Below, one piece after another: positions 56,476 through 64,000 of a DNA stretch of 64,000 bases. Every line of letters starts with the position of its first letter. The stretch's first letter is position 1. The notes under the pieces are model-generated. The model was not told the DNA's origin. It worked only from the letters and a program-made list of their open reading frames with translations, and did no database searches. The position numbers and the translations under genes are program-made. This DNA comes from Clostridiales bacterium GWF2_38_85 (GTDB taxonomy: Bacteria > Bacillota > Clostridia > Oscillospirales > CAG-382), in the NCBI GenBank assembly GCA_001797275.1, contig MGOY01000046.1:1-64000 (forward strand), given 5' to 3'.

Positions 56476-59220
56476 ATGGGATTGATTCAAAAAATATTCG
56501 GTTCATACAGCGACCATCAGGTAAAAAAGCTGAAGGTCATAGCAGATAAGATAGAAGCATTGAGCGAAAAATATGCAGCAATGGACGAGACAACACTAAT
56601 ACAGCAGACAGAAATCTTAAAGAGCAGACTTACGAACGGCGAAACCCTCAACGATATTTTGCCGGATGCTTTTGCTGTTGTAAGAGAAGCATCAACCCGT
56701 GTGCTTGGTAAAAGACACTATTACTGTCAGTTGCTTGGTGGTATTGTAATACATCAGGGACGAATCGCAGAGATGAGAACCGGCGAAGGTAAAACCCTTG
56801 TTGCTACCCTTCCGGCATACCTTAATGCGTTAGCTGGAAACGGTGTACACATTATTACTGTCAACGATTATCTTGCAAAGCGTGACAGCGAGTGGATGGG
56901 TAATATATACAGGTATCTGGGGATGTCGGTCGGTCTTATTGTAAACGGACTTACACCTGACGAACGCAGGATTGCATATAATGCGGATATCACCTACGGA
57001 ACAAACAACGAATTCGGATTCGATTATTTGCGTGATAATATGGTAATATATAAAGAAAGCATGGTCCAGAGAGGTCATAACTTTGCAATCGTCGATGAGG
57101 TTGACTCAATCCTTATAGATGAAGCAAGAACACCCCTTATTATATCCGGTCAGGCTGAAGAGAGTACCCCGCTTTACGGTCAGGCTGACAACTTTGTCAA
57201 ACACCTTCGTCTGTTTAAAATCAAAGAGCTTGATGCTAAAGAGCATCATGATAATATCGATGCGGATTATATAGTTGACGAAAAAGCAAGGACCGCAGTG
57301 TTCACGACTCAGGGCATCAAAAAAGCTGAGAGCGCTTTCCATGTTGAAAATCTTGCAGATCCTGAAAATGCAACGCTTATGCACCACCTGACCAATGCAA
57401 TTCGTGCGAGAGGTGTTATGCAGACTGATGTCGATTATGTTATCAAGGATGGCGAGGTGTTTATCGTCGATGCATTCACCGGTCGTATTATGGTAGGCAG
57501 ACGCTATTCTGATGGTTTGCATCAGGCAATCGAAGCCAAGGAAGGCGTAAACATCAGACGCGAGAGTAAGACTTTTGCAACAATAACCTTCCAAAACTAT
57601 TTCAGAATGTATAAAAAGCTCTCCGGCATGACAGGTACAGCACTTACAGAAGAAGATGAATTCCGTGAGATTTATTCTCTCGATGTTGTAGTCATTCCGA
57701 CAAATAAACCTATGATCCGTCTGGATCAGAACGATCTTGTTTACCGTAACCAAGCAGGAAAGTATAAAGCGATAATTGAGCAGATAAACGAATGCAAGAA
57801 AAAAGGGCAGCCGGTGCTTGTCGGTACTGTTTCAATCGAAAAATCCGAATATCTTTCAAAGCTGCTGATTAAGCAGGACATAAAACATACGGTTCTTAAT
57901 GCGAAATATCATGACAAGGAAGCAGAAATTATTGCACAGGCTGGTATGTTCGGAAGTGTAACAATCTCGACAAACATGGCAGGCCGTGGTACTGATATCA
58001 TGCTTGGCGGTAATAGCGAATACCTCGCTAAGAGCAAGCTTCGTGCAGAGGGCATGGATGAGCATATGATATTTGAAGCATCGGGTTATGGTCAGAACGA
58101 CGATGCAGATATTATCACTGCAAGAGTAAGATATAAAGAATTATTTGAGAAATACGAAGCAGAGATAAAGATCGAAGCCGAAAAAGTTAAAGCTGCAGGC
58201 GGTCTTTTCATACTAGGCACAGAACGACACGAAAGCCGTCGTATTGATAATCAGTTGCGTGGCCGTGCAGGACGTCAGGGCGATCCCGGCGAGAGCAGGT
58301 TCTTCCTTTCACTTGAGGATGATCTGATGCGTTTGTTCGGCTCAGAACGTATTGGCAGCTTAGTTGAAAAACTGGGTCTTCCGGAGGACCAACCTATCGA
58401 TGCCAAAATGCTTTCCAACTCAATCGAAACAGCTCAGAAACGGCTTGAAGGTACAAACTTTGAGCGTCGAAAGAACGTTCTCAGTTACGATGATGTTATG
58501 AATCAACAGAGAACTCTTATTTACAAACAGCGCCGTGATGTTCTTGACGGTGCAAACCTAAAAGATAAAATTCTTGATATGATAGATTTTTATGTAACAA
58601 GCGGGCTTGATCTGTATGCCGCAAGCGAGCTTCCTGATGATTGGAATACCGATGCTCTCAGAGGTTATTATTACGGTGTTCTGACAACCGACGATGACTT
58701 TAAATATACACGTGAAGAAAGAGATACGATATCACGCGAAAGCGTTCATGATATGTTGTTTGAAAGAGCAAAGGAACGTTATGCTCAGAAGGAAGAGCTG
58801 TTTACATCCGAAAGAATGCGTGAAATCGAACGTATTATATTGCTGCGTAACGTTGATCGCAGATGGATAGATCATATAGATGCAATGGATGATCTTGTGT
58901 CAGGAATCGGGCTACGCGCTTATGCACAGCATAATCCGATAACCGAATACAAGATTGAAGGCTCGAATATGTTTGAGGAAATGTCAGCTTCGATAAAAAT
59001 TGAAACTGCAAGAATGGTTATGACAGTTGTTTCGAAGGATAGAATGGAACGCAGCCAGGTTATGAAGGTTTCAACTGCAACACAAGGACCGAAAGGCGAA
59101 AAGGTTGTCAAGGCACCAACAAGAAAGAAAGAAAAAATAGGTGTAAATGACCCCTGTCCCTGCGGAAGCGGACTAAAATATAAAAAATGTTGTATGGGTA
59201 AGGACATAAATAAAAATTAA
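56476..59220 (+). CDS. secA: Preprotein translocase ATPase SecA
   Basis: Motor of the Sec export pathway. 914 residues. DEAD-motor motifs MRTGEGKTLVATLPAYL and FAIVDEVDSILIDEARTPL, the preprotein crosslinking domain inserted after it, NBD2 with MAGRGTDIMLGGN and ESRRIDNQLRGRAGRQGDPG, helical scaffold, and a C-terminal zinc SEC-C motif NDPCPCGSGLKYKKCC. ATG 56476 is 11 bases after GGAGG; an in-frame TTG at 56470 is 5 bases after it and could be used instead. prfB, often downstream, is absent; the next genes are membrane proteins. Confidence 0.96.
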   Translation: MGLIQKIFGSYSDHQVKKLKVIADKIEALSEKYAAMDETTLIQQTEILKSRLTNGETLNDILPDAFAVVREASTRVLGKRHYYCQLLGGIVIHQGRIAEMRTGEGKTLVATLPAYLNALAGNGVHIITVNDYLAKRDSEWMGNIYRYLGMSVGLIVNGLTPDERRIAYNADITYGTNNEFGFDYLRDNMVIYKESMVQRGHNFAIVDEVDSILIDEARTPLIISGQAEESTPLYGQADNFVKHLRLFKIKELDAKEHHDNIDADYIVDEKARTAVFTTQGIKKAESAFHVENLADPENATLMHHLTNAIRARGVMQTDVDYVIKDGEVFIVDAFTGRIMVGRRYSDGLHQAIEAKEGVNIRRESKTFATITFQNYFRMYKKLSGMTGTALTEEDEFREIYSLDVVVIPTNKPMIRLDQNDLVYRNQAGKYKAIIEQINECKKKGQPVLVGTVSIEKSEYLSKLLIKQDIKHTVLNAKYHDKEAEIIAQAGMFGSVTISTNMAGRGTDIMLGGNSEYLAKSKLRAEGMDEHMIFEASGYGQNDDADIITARVRYKELFEKYEAEIKIEAEKVKAAGGLFILGTERHESRRIDNQLRGRAGRQGDPGESRFFLSLEDDLMRLFGSERIGSLVEKLGLPEDQPIDAKMLSNSIETAQKRLEGTNFERRKNVLSYDDVMNQQRTLIYKQRRDVLDGANLKDKILDMIDFYVTSGLDLYAASELPDDWNTDALRGYYYGVLTTDDDFKYTREERDTISRESVHDMLFERAKERYAQKEELFTSERMREIERIILLRNVDRRWIDHIDAMDDLVSGIGLRAYAQHNPITEYKIEGSNMFEEMSASIKIETARMVMTVVSKDRMERSQVMKVSTATQGPKGEKVVKAPTRKKEKIGVNDPCPCGSGLKYKKCCMGKDINKN

Positions 59221-59237
59221 TAATATTGAGGATAAAA

Positions 59238-59323
59238 TTTGAAAGATTAATCTTTCAAACTATGGGTTTGTGTCTTCTGCACCATTGACATGGAGTAAAT
59301 CAGGCTTTATCAGAATGACACAA
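59238..59323 (+). repeat. Structured intergenic element, copy B (after secA)
   Basis: Same arrangement as at 23743-23829 with altered bases that keep pairing: P1 TTTGAAAGAT/ATCTTTCAAA (59238-59259), P2 TTGTGTC (59268-59274) with GACACAA (59317-59323), P3 CCAT (59282-59285) with ATGG (59290-59293), P4 TAAA (59296-59299) with TTTA (59306-59309). The shared CAAACTATGG joins P1 to P2. The next gene starts 33 bases after P2. Confidence 0.6.
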
Positions 59324-59355
59324 TCCCCACTCACTATATAAGGAATATTATAGTT

Positions 59356-59976
59356 ATGGGATTCGGAATTTGCTTTTTTGCAAACACATTGCTGCTTTTT
59401 GATATATTCGGGACAGAAGTTTTTGCTTTTGCCTTGTTCGGCTATGGCTTTGCTTTGTTGATGGCATCAGATCGAAGATTCAAGCTCGGAGCATTGTTTG
59501 CCGGACTTGCCATAACCCCATCATTGTTTAAACTTTTCAATACAACAAGAATAATTGACTTGTCAAATGAACCTGAGCTGAACCTGATTATTCATATAGC
59601 GATTTCTGTTTTCATGCTTCTGATGTACTCAGTGCTCTTTATCGGAGTGAAGAAAATCGCAGCCGAAGGCGGAGATCTGAAGTTATCAAAGCAAAGCAGT
59701 TGGGTAATGCGCATTACCTTTACTGTATTGATTTTGTACAGCACAGCGCAGATTCTGAGTCTTGAATTTTTCAATGTCGATTCATCTGTTCTTTCTGCGC
59801 TTGGGATAACACTTATACTCAGGTATATTATGCTAATAATCAACACAGTATATCTTTATTTCTGTTATGCAACAATAACAACACCACAGCTTCTTAAAAA
59901 AGAACAGAAATCAGATATTGAATATGAATTAAAGCAAAAAAAGAAAAAGGAGAAAAACGATTCAGAAGAGGAGTAA
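59356..59976 (+). CDS. Membrane protein of unknown function (four to five helices)
   Basis: 206 residues. About five hydrophobic segments (near 2-18, 22-50, 74-96, 115-135 and 145-170) and a highly charged Lys/Glu tail (about 180-206). No family recognised. The following membrane protein starts 5 bases later, so the pair is likely one unit and may form a complex. ATG 59356 has AAGGAA upstream. Confidence 0.7.
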   Translation: MGFGICFFANTLLLFDIFGTEVFAFALFGYGFALLMASDRRFKLGALFAGLAITPSLFKLFNTTRIIDLSNEPELNLIIHIAISVFMLLMYSVLFIGVKKIAAEGGDLKLSKQSSWVMRITFTVLILYSTAQILSLEFFNVDSSVLSALGITLILRYIMLIINTVYLYFCYATITTPQLLKKEQKSDIEYELKQKKKKEKNDSEEE

Positions 59977-59981
59977 AAACA

Positions 59982-61262
59982 TTGAAATCTATAGAAAAGA
60001 ACAATAAAAACAAAATTCTGTCTCCACTAATATTATTTGGGCTTGCATTTTTCATTCTGCCGAACTTTGAGATTTTTGATTTTATGCCTGACTTGATCGG
60101 GTTTATACTTCTATATTTTTCGCTTGAAAGAATAGCAGAGTTTGATAGCAGGACCGAGCAGGCCCGTAAGTTGATGTTGTGGTTTTCGTTGATTTCGGGT
60201 GTAAGAATTATTGTTGCATTAACTTCGCTGAGTTTTAGTGATAGCAGTGATACAATGACAGTTATTACAATCTTTGCAATTTGCGAAGGGATTTTGTTCT
60301 TTATCTTAGCAAATAATTTCTTTGAGGGACTTTCATATACATTGACACGCAATGAATCCGGAAATGCAATCAAGACGGTTTCTGATGCGAAATTTATTAC
60401 AATGTTTTTCGGGTTCACCAAAATCGGGTTAAATCTGATACCTTCTCTCTTTGCAATCCTTGAAGTTGATAAATATCAGACCCAAAATTTACAGTATTTT
60501 CAGGAACTTGAACAAATTCAGAATCTTGCTATGTTACTTTGCATAACTATATCCCTGATTTTCGGCATTTACTGGTTTTCAGTAATATTAAAATTCTACA
60601 ATACACTCAGGAAAGACGACGAATTCATCCGGTTTGTATCCGAACGGTATGAAAATGAGATAGCAAAAAATACAAAATACCTTGCAAAAAAGCATTATAT
60701 GGTTGCAAAAATTACAGGACTTTTGTCAATAATTTTTCTGTTTACAGTACAGATTGATGGGCAGCTGCTGATGCCTGAATTTATCAGCGGTGCTTTAGTC
60801 GTTTTTACAGCAATTATACTGATCCAAGCTTATAAAAAGTACAGCATTCATCCATTGATCGGAGCAAATAAAAACATTTGGATTGCAGCAATAGTACTGA
60901 CTGCGATACAGGTAGCAGCTTATTTCTACAGACTAACTCTCACTATGGAGATATATGTAAAAATGAGTTGGCAAGAAACTCTGCTTCTTGCTTTATTTTC
61001 CGCTGCAACCGGGCTGTTGCTTGCATATATCTGGTTGAACCTGCAAATTGGCTTCAGGCAGGCAGAAGAAGAACTTTATAACGTTAATTTGAAAAATCGG
61101 TATGAGTGGCAGAAATATACCGCAATCGGTTTTATATTGCTCAGAACAATAACACTTGCGGCACCACCGGCGAGAAAATATCTCGGTGGGTTTGAGATCG
61201 TATTTTTGATTGCATGGATTGTGACATATATGTGGTATTTAAATAAAACCAATAATGAATAA
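59982..61262 (+). CDS. Membrane protein of unknown function (about 10 helices)
   Basis: 426 residues. An N-terminal helix pair (LILFGLAFFILPNFEIFDFM then LIGFILLYFSLERIA), a charged stretch around 215-235 (RYENEIAKNTKYLAKKHY) and several C-terminal helices. No known domain recognised. TTG start at 59982 with GAGGAG 7 bases upstream, inside the end of the previous gene. Co-conserved pairs of this kind occur in Clostridia, but I cannot name a function. Confidence 0.7.
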   Translation: MKSIEKNNKNKILSPLILFGLAFFILPNFEIFDFMPDLIGFILLYFSLERIAEFDSRTEQARKLMLWFSLISGVRIIVALTSLSFSDSSDTMTVITIFAICEGILFFILANNFFEGLSYTLTRNESGNAIKTVSDAKFITMFFGFTKIGLNLIPSLFAILEVDKYQTQNLQYFQELEQIQNLAMLLCITISLIFGIYWFSVILKFYNTLRKDDEFIRFVSERYENEIAKNTKYLAKKHYMVAKITGLLSIIFLFTVQIDGQLLMPEFISGALVVFTAIILIQAYKKYSIHPLIGANKNIWIAAIVLTAIQVAAYFYRLTLTMEIYVKMSWQETLLLALFSAATGLLLAYIWLNLQIGFRQAEEELYNVNLKNRYEWQKYTAIGFILLRTITLAAPPARKYLGGFEIVFLIAWIVTYMWYLNKTNNE

Positions 61263-61271
61263 CAATATTAT

Positions 61272-61311
61272 AATTCGAAAAAGTCCAACAATCGAAGACT
61301 TTTTTCGAATT
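61272..61311. terminator. AT-rich terminator-like hairpin before asnB
   Basis: AATTCGAAAAAGTC (61272-61285) pairs with GACTTTTTTCGAATT (61297-61311), 14 bp with one bulged T. It follows the membrane-protein pair by 10 bases; T-run inside the right arm. Confidence 0.55.
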
Positions 61312-61396
61312 GCGATGAAATTCATGGTTTTATCACAAAGAAGAAAATTAAACTTGAAAGGAAATTATCAGTCAACAGACGGATAATCAAAATATA

Positions 61397-63271
61397 ATGT
61401 GCGGACTTATCGGTATATTCGGTAAAATTACAGATGATGAAATAAAAACTGTGGAAAAGATGTCGAACTCAATCAGACATCGCGGTCCCGACTGGTCAAA
61501 TACCTGGTCGGACGAAAAGGTCTGCTTTGGTTTCAGAAGACTTTCGATCATCGATCTTGAGGGCGGAAACCAGCCTTTTGAAGCTGAGTTTGACAATTGC
61601 ACCTATGTCGCAGTTTACAACGGTGAGGTTTACAACTACCTTGAGCTGAAGGCTGAGCTTGAAAAAGACGGAATTGTATTCAAAACGAACAGCGAAATTG
61701 AAGTCATGCTTGCGATGTATCATAAATCAGGAGCCGACTTTGTCAAAAGGCTTCGCGGTATGTTTGCATTCCTTATATATGACAAACAAAAAGGCACCTT
61801 ATTGGCTGCGAGAGATTCGTTTGGAATCAAGCCGATGTATTATATCAAGCATGACAACAACATCGTATTTTCAAGTGAAATGAAGGCTTACCTTTTTGAT
61901 GATGGATACGACGAATTCAAGGTTGACCGCCGTCAGCTTCAGCATTATCTTACATTCCAGTATGTTACTGAACCCGATACAATCTGCGGAGATATTAAAA
62001 TACTCTCCAAAGGCTCATACATGCTTTGCACCGGAGACGGTGAAACTATAACCGAATACAACCGCTATATTTTCAAGCCTGATAAAAGCATTTCGTACGA
62101 TGAAAAGAAAAAACGCCTCAGAAAAGCAATTGAAAGCTCGGTTGAATATCATCTGCTTTCAGATGTTCCGGTCGGGTCTTTCCTGTCCAGCGGTATTGAT
62201 TCAGCGATTATAACAGCTGTTGCAAGCCGATTGTCTCCCGGTCTTAAAGCATTCACAGTCGGATTCGATGTCGAGGGTTATTCCGAACTGGAAAATGCAA
62301 CTCAGATATCAAAACATCTCAATATCGAGCATGTCAAGCTGCAATGTACTCTCGATGATTTCGTAGCAAATTATGAAAATGTAATATATCACCTTGATTC
62401 ACCCGTTGCCGATCCATCAACAGTTGCAATATATTTGATTTGTCGGACAGCCGGAAGTCAGGTAAAGACGGTTTTGTCAGGTGAAGGCTCGGATGAATTG
62501 TTCGCCGGATACAGACAGTATTCGGATTCGATACCGACAAGCAAAATATTCAGACTTCCCAGACCTATTAAAGACATTCTCGGCTTCCTCGCAAAAATAC
62601 TACTCGACAATGTAAAGGGTAAGGGACTTATTACAAGAGGAATAACACCGGTTGAAAAGCGTTTCGTCGGCAATTCTTTTGTGTTCGTTGAAAAAGACAA
62701 GCCGAAAATTTTGAACGGTTATGACAGTTCGATTAATTTTACGGAACGCACAGCAGAAATTTATTCGCAAAGCACTGAATACTCACAGCTGTTGAAAATG
62801 CAGCACTGCGATCTGCATACATGGTTGGCAAGTGATATTCTTGTAAAAGGCGACAGACTTAGCATGGCACATTCGCTTGAGGTACGTGTTCCCTATCTTG
62901 ACCGTGAGGTATTTGAAGCCGCAAGCGTTCTTTGCGATAATGAAAAATTGTCGCATGACACAACAAAATATATACTACGTGATGCTTTCTCAGATTTAAT
63001 AAATCATGAAACGCTTGTTCGTCCAAAGCTCGGATATCCGGTGCCCGTCAGAAAGTGGTTAGGGGATGAGCTGTATGAGTGGGCAAAGGACATAATAAAA
63101 AATTCAACTGCCGATGAATATATAAATACTGTTGAAGCACTGAAGTTGCTTGAGCTTCACCGCAGCGGAAAGCGTGATTTATATCACCAAATATGGGTTA
63201 TACTTGTGTTTATCACCTGGTATAAGCTTTATGTTACCGATTCGGAAGAAACGAGAAAATTAAGAGGATAA
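61397..63271 (+). CDS. asnB: Asparagine synthase (glutamine-hydrolysing)
   Basis: Makes asparagine from aspartate, glutamine and ATP. 624 residues. The N-terminal class II amidotransferase starts MCGLIGIFGKI with the nucleophile Cys2, then RHRGPD and YNGEVYNYLELK; the synthetase domain has FLSSGIDSAIITAVA (PP-loop) and LSGEGSDELFAGY. Intact Cys2 means glutamine-dependent. The start codon is far from GAAAGGAAA (61356-61364): an ATTATC/GATAAT stem (61364-61387) lies between, a weaker example of the arrangement at 9612. Asparagine or a modified peptide/cell-wall amidation are both possible for AsnB proteins. Confidence 0.93.
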   Translation: MCGLIGIFGKITDDEIKTVEKMSNSIRHRGPDWSNTWSDEKVCFGFRRLSIIDLEGGNQPFEAEFDNCTYVAVYNGEVYNYLELKAELEKDGIVFKTNSEIEVMLAMYHKSGADFVKRLRGMFAFLIYDKQKGTLLAARDSFGIKPMYYIKHDNNIVFSSEMKAYLFDDGYDEFKVDRRQLQHYLTFQYVTEPDTICGDIKILSKGSYMLCTGDGETITEYNRYIFKPDKSISYDEKKKRLRKAIESSVEYHLLSDVPVGSFLSSGIDSAIITAVASRLSPGLKAFTVGFDVEGYSELENATQISKHLNIEHVKLQCTLDDFVANYENVIYHLDSPVADPSTVAIYLICRTAGSQVKTVLSGEGSDELFAGYRQYSDSIPTSKIFRLPRPIKDILGFLAKILLDNVKGKGLITRGITPVEKRFVGNSFVFVEKDKPKILNGYDSSINFTERTAEIYSQSTEYSQLLKMQHCDLHTWLASDILVKGDRLSMAHSLEVRVPYLDREVFEAASVLCDNEKLSHDTTKYILRDAFSDLINHETLVRPKLGYPVPVRKWLGDELYEWAKDIIKNSTADEYINTVEALKLLELHRSGKRDLYHQIWVILVFITWYKLYVTDSEETRKLRG

Positions 63272-63312
63272 ATCTCTTTTTATAAAATATCTATATTTTT
63301 GAGAGGAACATT

Positions 63313-64000
63313 ATGAAAAAATTAGCACTATTACTTGCACTCCTTATAATAGCAACCACTATTATCGGCTGTACTCCGGGTGATACGACATCGGGTGATG
63401 ACAGCTCATCAAATACCAGTAAGTCTGAAATGGGCGGTGATGCAAAGGAAATTGTTGAAGCAATTGATAATACCTTAAAGTATGTTGTCAACAGAGGAGA
63501 GGGTTACGAGAGAAAAAATATTATAAACGGTGATAAATATACTCTCAACACAGACCCTTCCGACACATATCCCGATGACGGCAAAAAGCTGACCGATACC
63601 GTTATTGCAAAAGCAGGTTCGGACTATGCTGCATCCGAATGGATTGGATTTGTTGCAAAAAAAGAAATTGAAATTGTTGTTGAATTAAATAAACAGACGA
63701 GCGAGCTTGCTGAGTTCGGTATCAATATTCTTTATGATATGAGTAACGGCCGCAGCGCTCCTAAATATGCGGATTTTTATGTTTCGCTTGATGGAACTGA
63801 TTATGTAAAAGTCGGTTCATCTGTTGCAACTAACGATTATTCAAGCGGCACTGTATTCACCCATCTTGTAAAGCTCCAGAAGGGTGTTGATGCAAAGTAT
63901 GTAAAGGTTGTTTTAAGCGGAATAACAACAAACTGGGTACAGATTGACTCCTTCCAGGCGTATATATATGAAGAAGCAGCACCGGTTGAAACGGTTGATC
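63313..64000 (+). CDS. Lipoprotein with discoidin-like domain (3' end beyond the window)
   Basis: ATG 63313 (GAGAGGAAC upstream) reads MKKLALLLALLIIATTIIGC, a lipoprotein signal with lipobox Cys20, then a Gly/Ser/Asp linker and a domain related to that of the lipoprotein at 39209: KKLTDTVIAKAGSDYAASEW, IEIVVELNK, ADFYVSLDGTDYVKVGSS and VDAKYVKVVLSGITTNWVQI. The frame is open to base 64000, so the protein continues (over 229 residues) with a further domain expected. Likely a cell-surface carbohydrate-binding or glycan-active protein. Confidence 0.75.
   Translation, partial: MKKLALLLALLIIATTIIGCTPGDTTSGDDSSSNTSKSEMGGDAKEIVEAIDNTLKYVVNRGEGYERKNIINGDKYTLNTDPSDTYPDDGKKLTDTVIAKAGSDYAASEWIGFVAKKEIEIVVELNKQTSELAEFGINILYDMSNGRSAPKYADFYVSLDGTDYVKVGSSVATNDYSSGTVFTHLVKLQKGVDAKYVKVVLSGITTNWVQIDSFQAYIYEEAAPVETVD

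Noticed and set aside
57106-57753. 215-codon open frame on the minus strand inside secA
   Set aside because: Antisense shadow of a well-supported secA frame; composition is Cys/His/Ile rich and there is no ribosome binding site.

Overview
The window looks like a chromosomal core segment of an anaerobic, low-to-moderate GC Firmicute of the class Clostridia (an Oscillospiraceae/Ruminococcaceae-like lineage is my best guess). The evidence is the remB-gyrB-gyrA and dnaA-dnaN blocks, the ylxM-ffh-rpsP-khpA block, a short MetH without an activation domain, SpoVB-like and DacF-like envelope proteins, many lipoproteins, strong purine-rich ribosome binding sites and frequent TTG/GTG starts. No species can be named from the sequence alone.

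Layout. 0-4.6 kb: a broken DNRLRE surface-protein gene, homoserine dehydrogenase, a tRNA-Glu and an AI-2E-type transporter. 4.6-11.3 kb: remB-gyrB-gyrA, a phosphopantetheinyl transferase and an LCP-family cell-wall protein; three DnaA-box-like 9-mers lie in the gyrB-gyrA gap. 11.4-13.9 kb: an AT-rich accessory stretch (methyltransferase, ABM-fold protein, dCTP deaminase, GNAT). 13.9-22 kb: methionine metabolism (metY, MetH/MTHFR fusion, metH) with rlmH, a DUF1846 gene and a frameshifted msrA. 22.3-33 kb: dnaA-dnaN, tgt, mutS and mutL, with mutS and mutL separated by an AT-rich insert carrying an AAC(6')-like acetyltransferase, a frameshifted P-loop kinase, an rdgB-like gene and DUF2809. 33-47 kb: a large family-10-like glycosidase lipoprotein, glyA, a flippase, a discoidin-like lipoprotein, PrsW, ribokinase, the SRP block and a sugar nucleotidyltransferase/mutase fusion. 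47-56 kb: ribF, a DacF-type carboxypeptidase, an ECF sigma factor with a membrane vWA partner, an SGNH-type lipoprotein, an ester hydrolase, an IS1595-family element and trmL. 56-64 kb: secA behind a long, duplicated leader, two membrane proteins, asnB and a second discoidin-like lipoprotein cut by the window end.

The genes fit together as housekeeping functions (replication initiation, supercoiling, mismatch repair, secretion, SRP targeting, one-carbon and methionine metabolism) interspersed with cell-surface functions (LCP, flippase, carboxypeptidase, lipoproteins, ECF/vWA sensing pair). The least explained signals are RNA-level: (i) the secA leader, where a 34-bp direct repeat duplicates the Shine-Dalgarno region around a 29-codon leader ORF that contains one anti-Shine-Dalgarno able to pair with either copy; (ii) a two-copy intergenic element with compensatory stem changes before dnaN and after secA; (iii) Shine-Dalgarno sequences separated from their start codons by hairpins. 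Three genes (DNRLRE protein, msrA, P-loop kinase) are each one short indel away from intact, two of them in A-runs, so assembly error, slippage and genuine decay all need to be considered.
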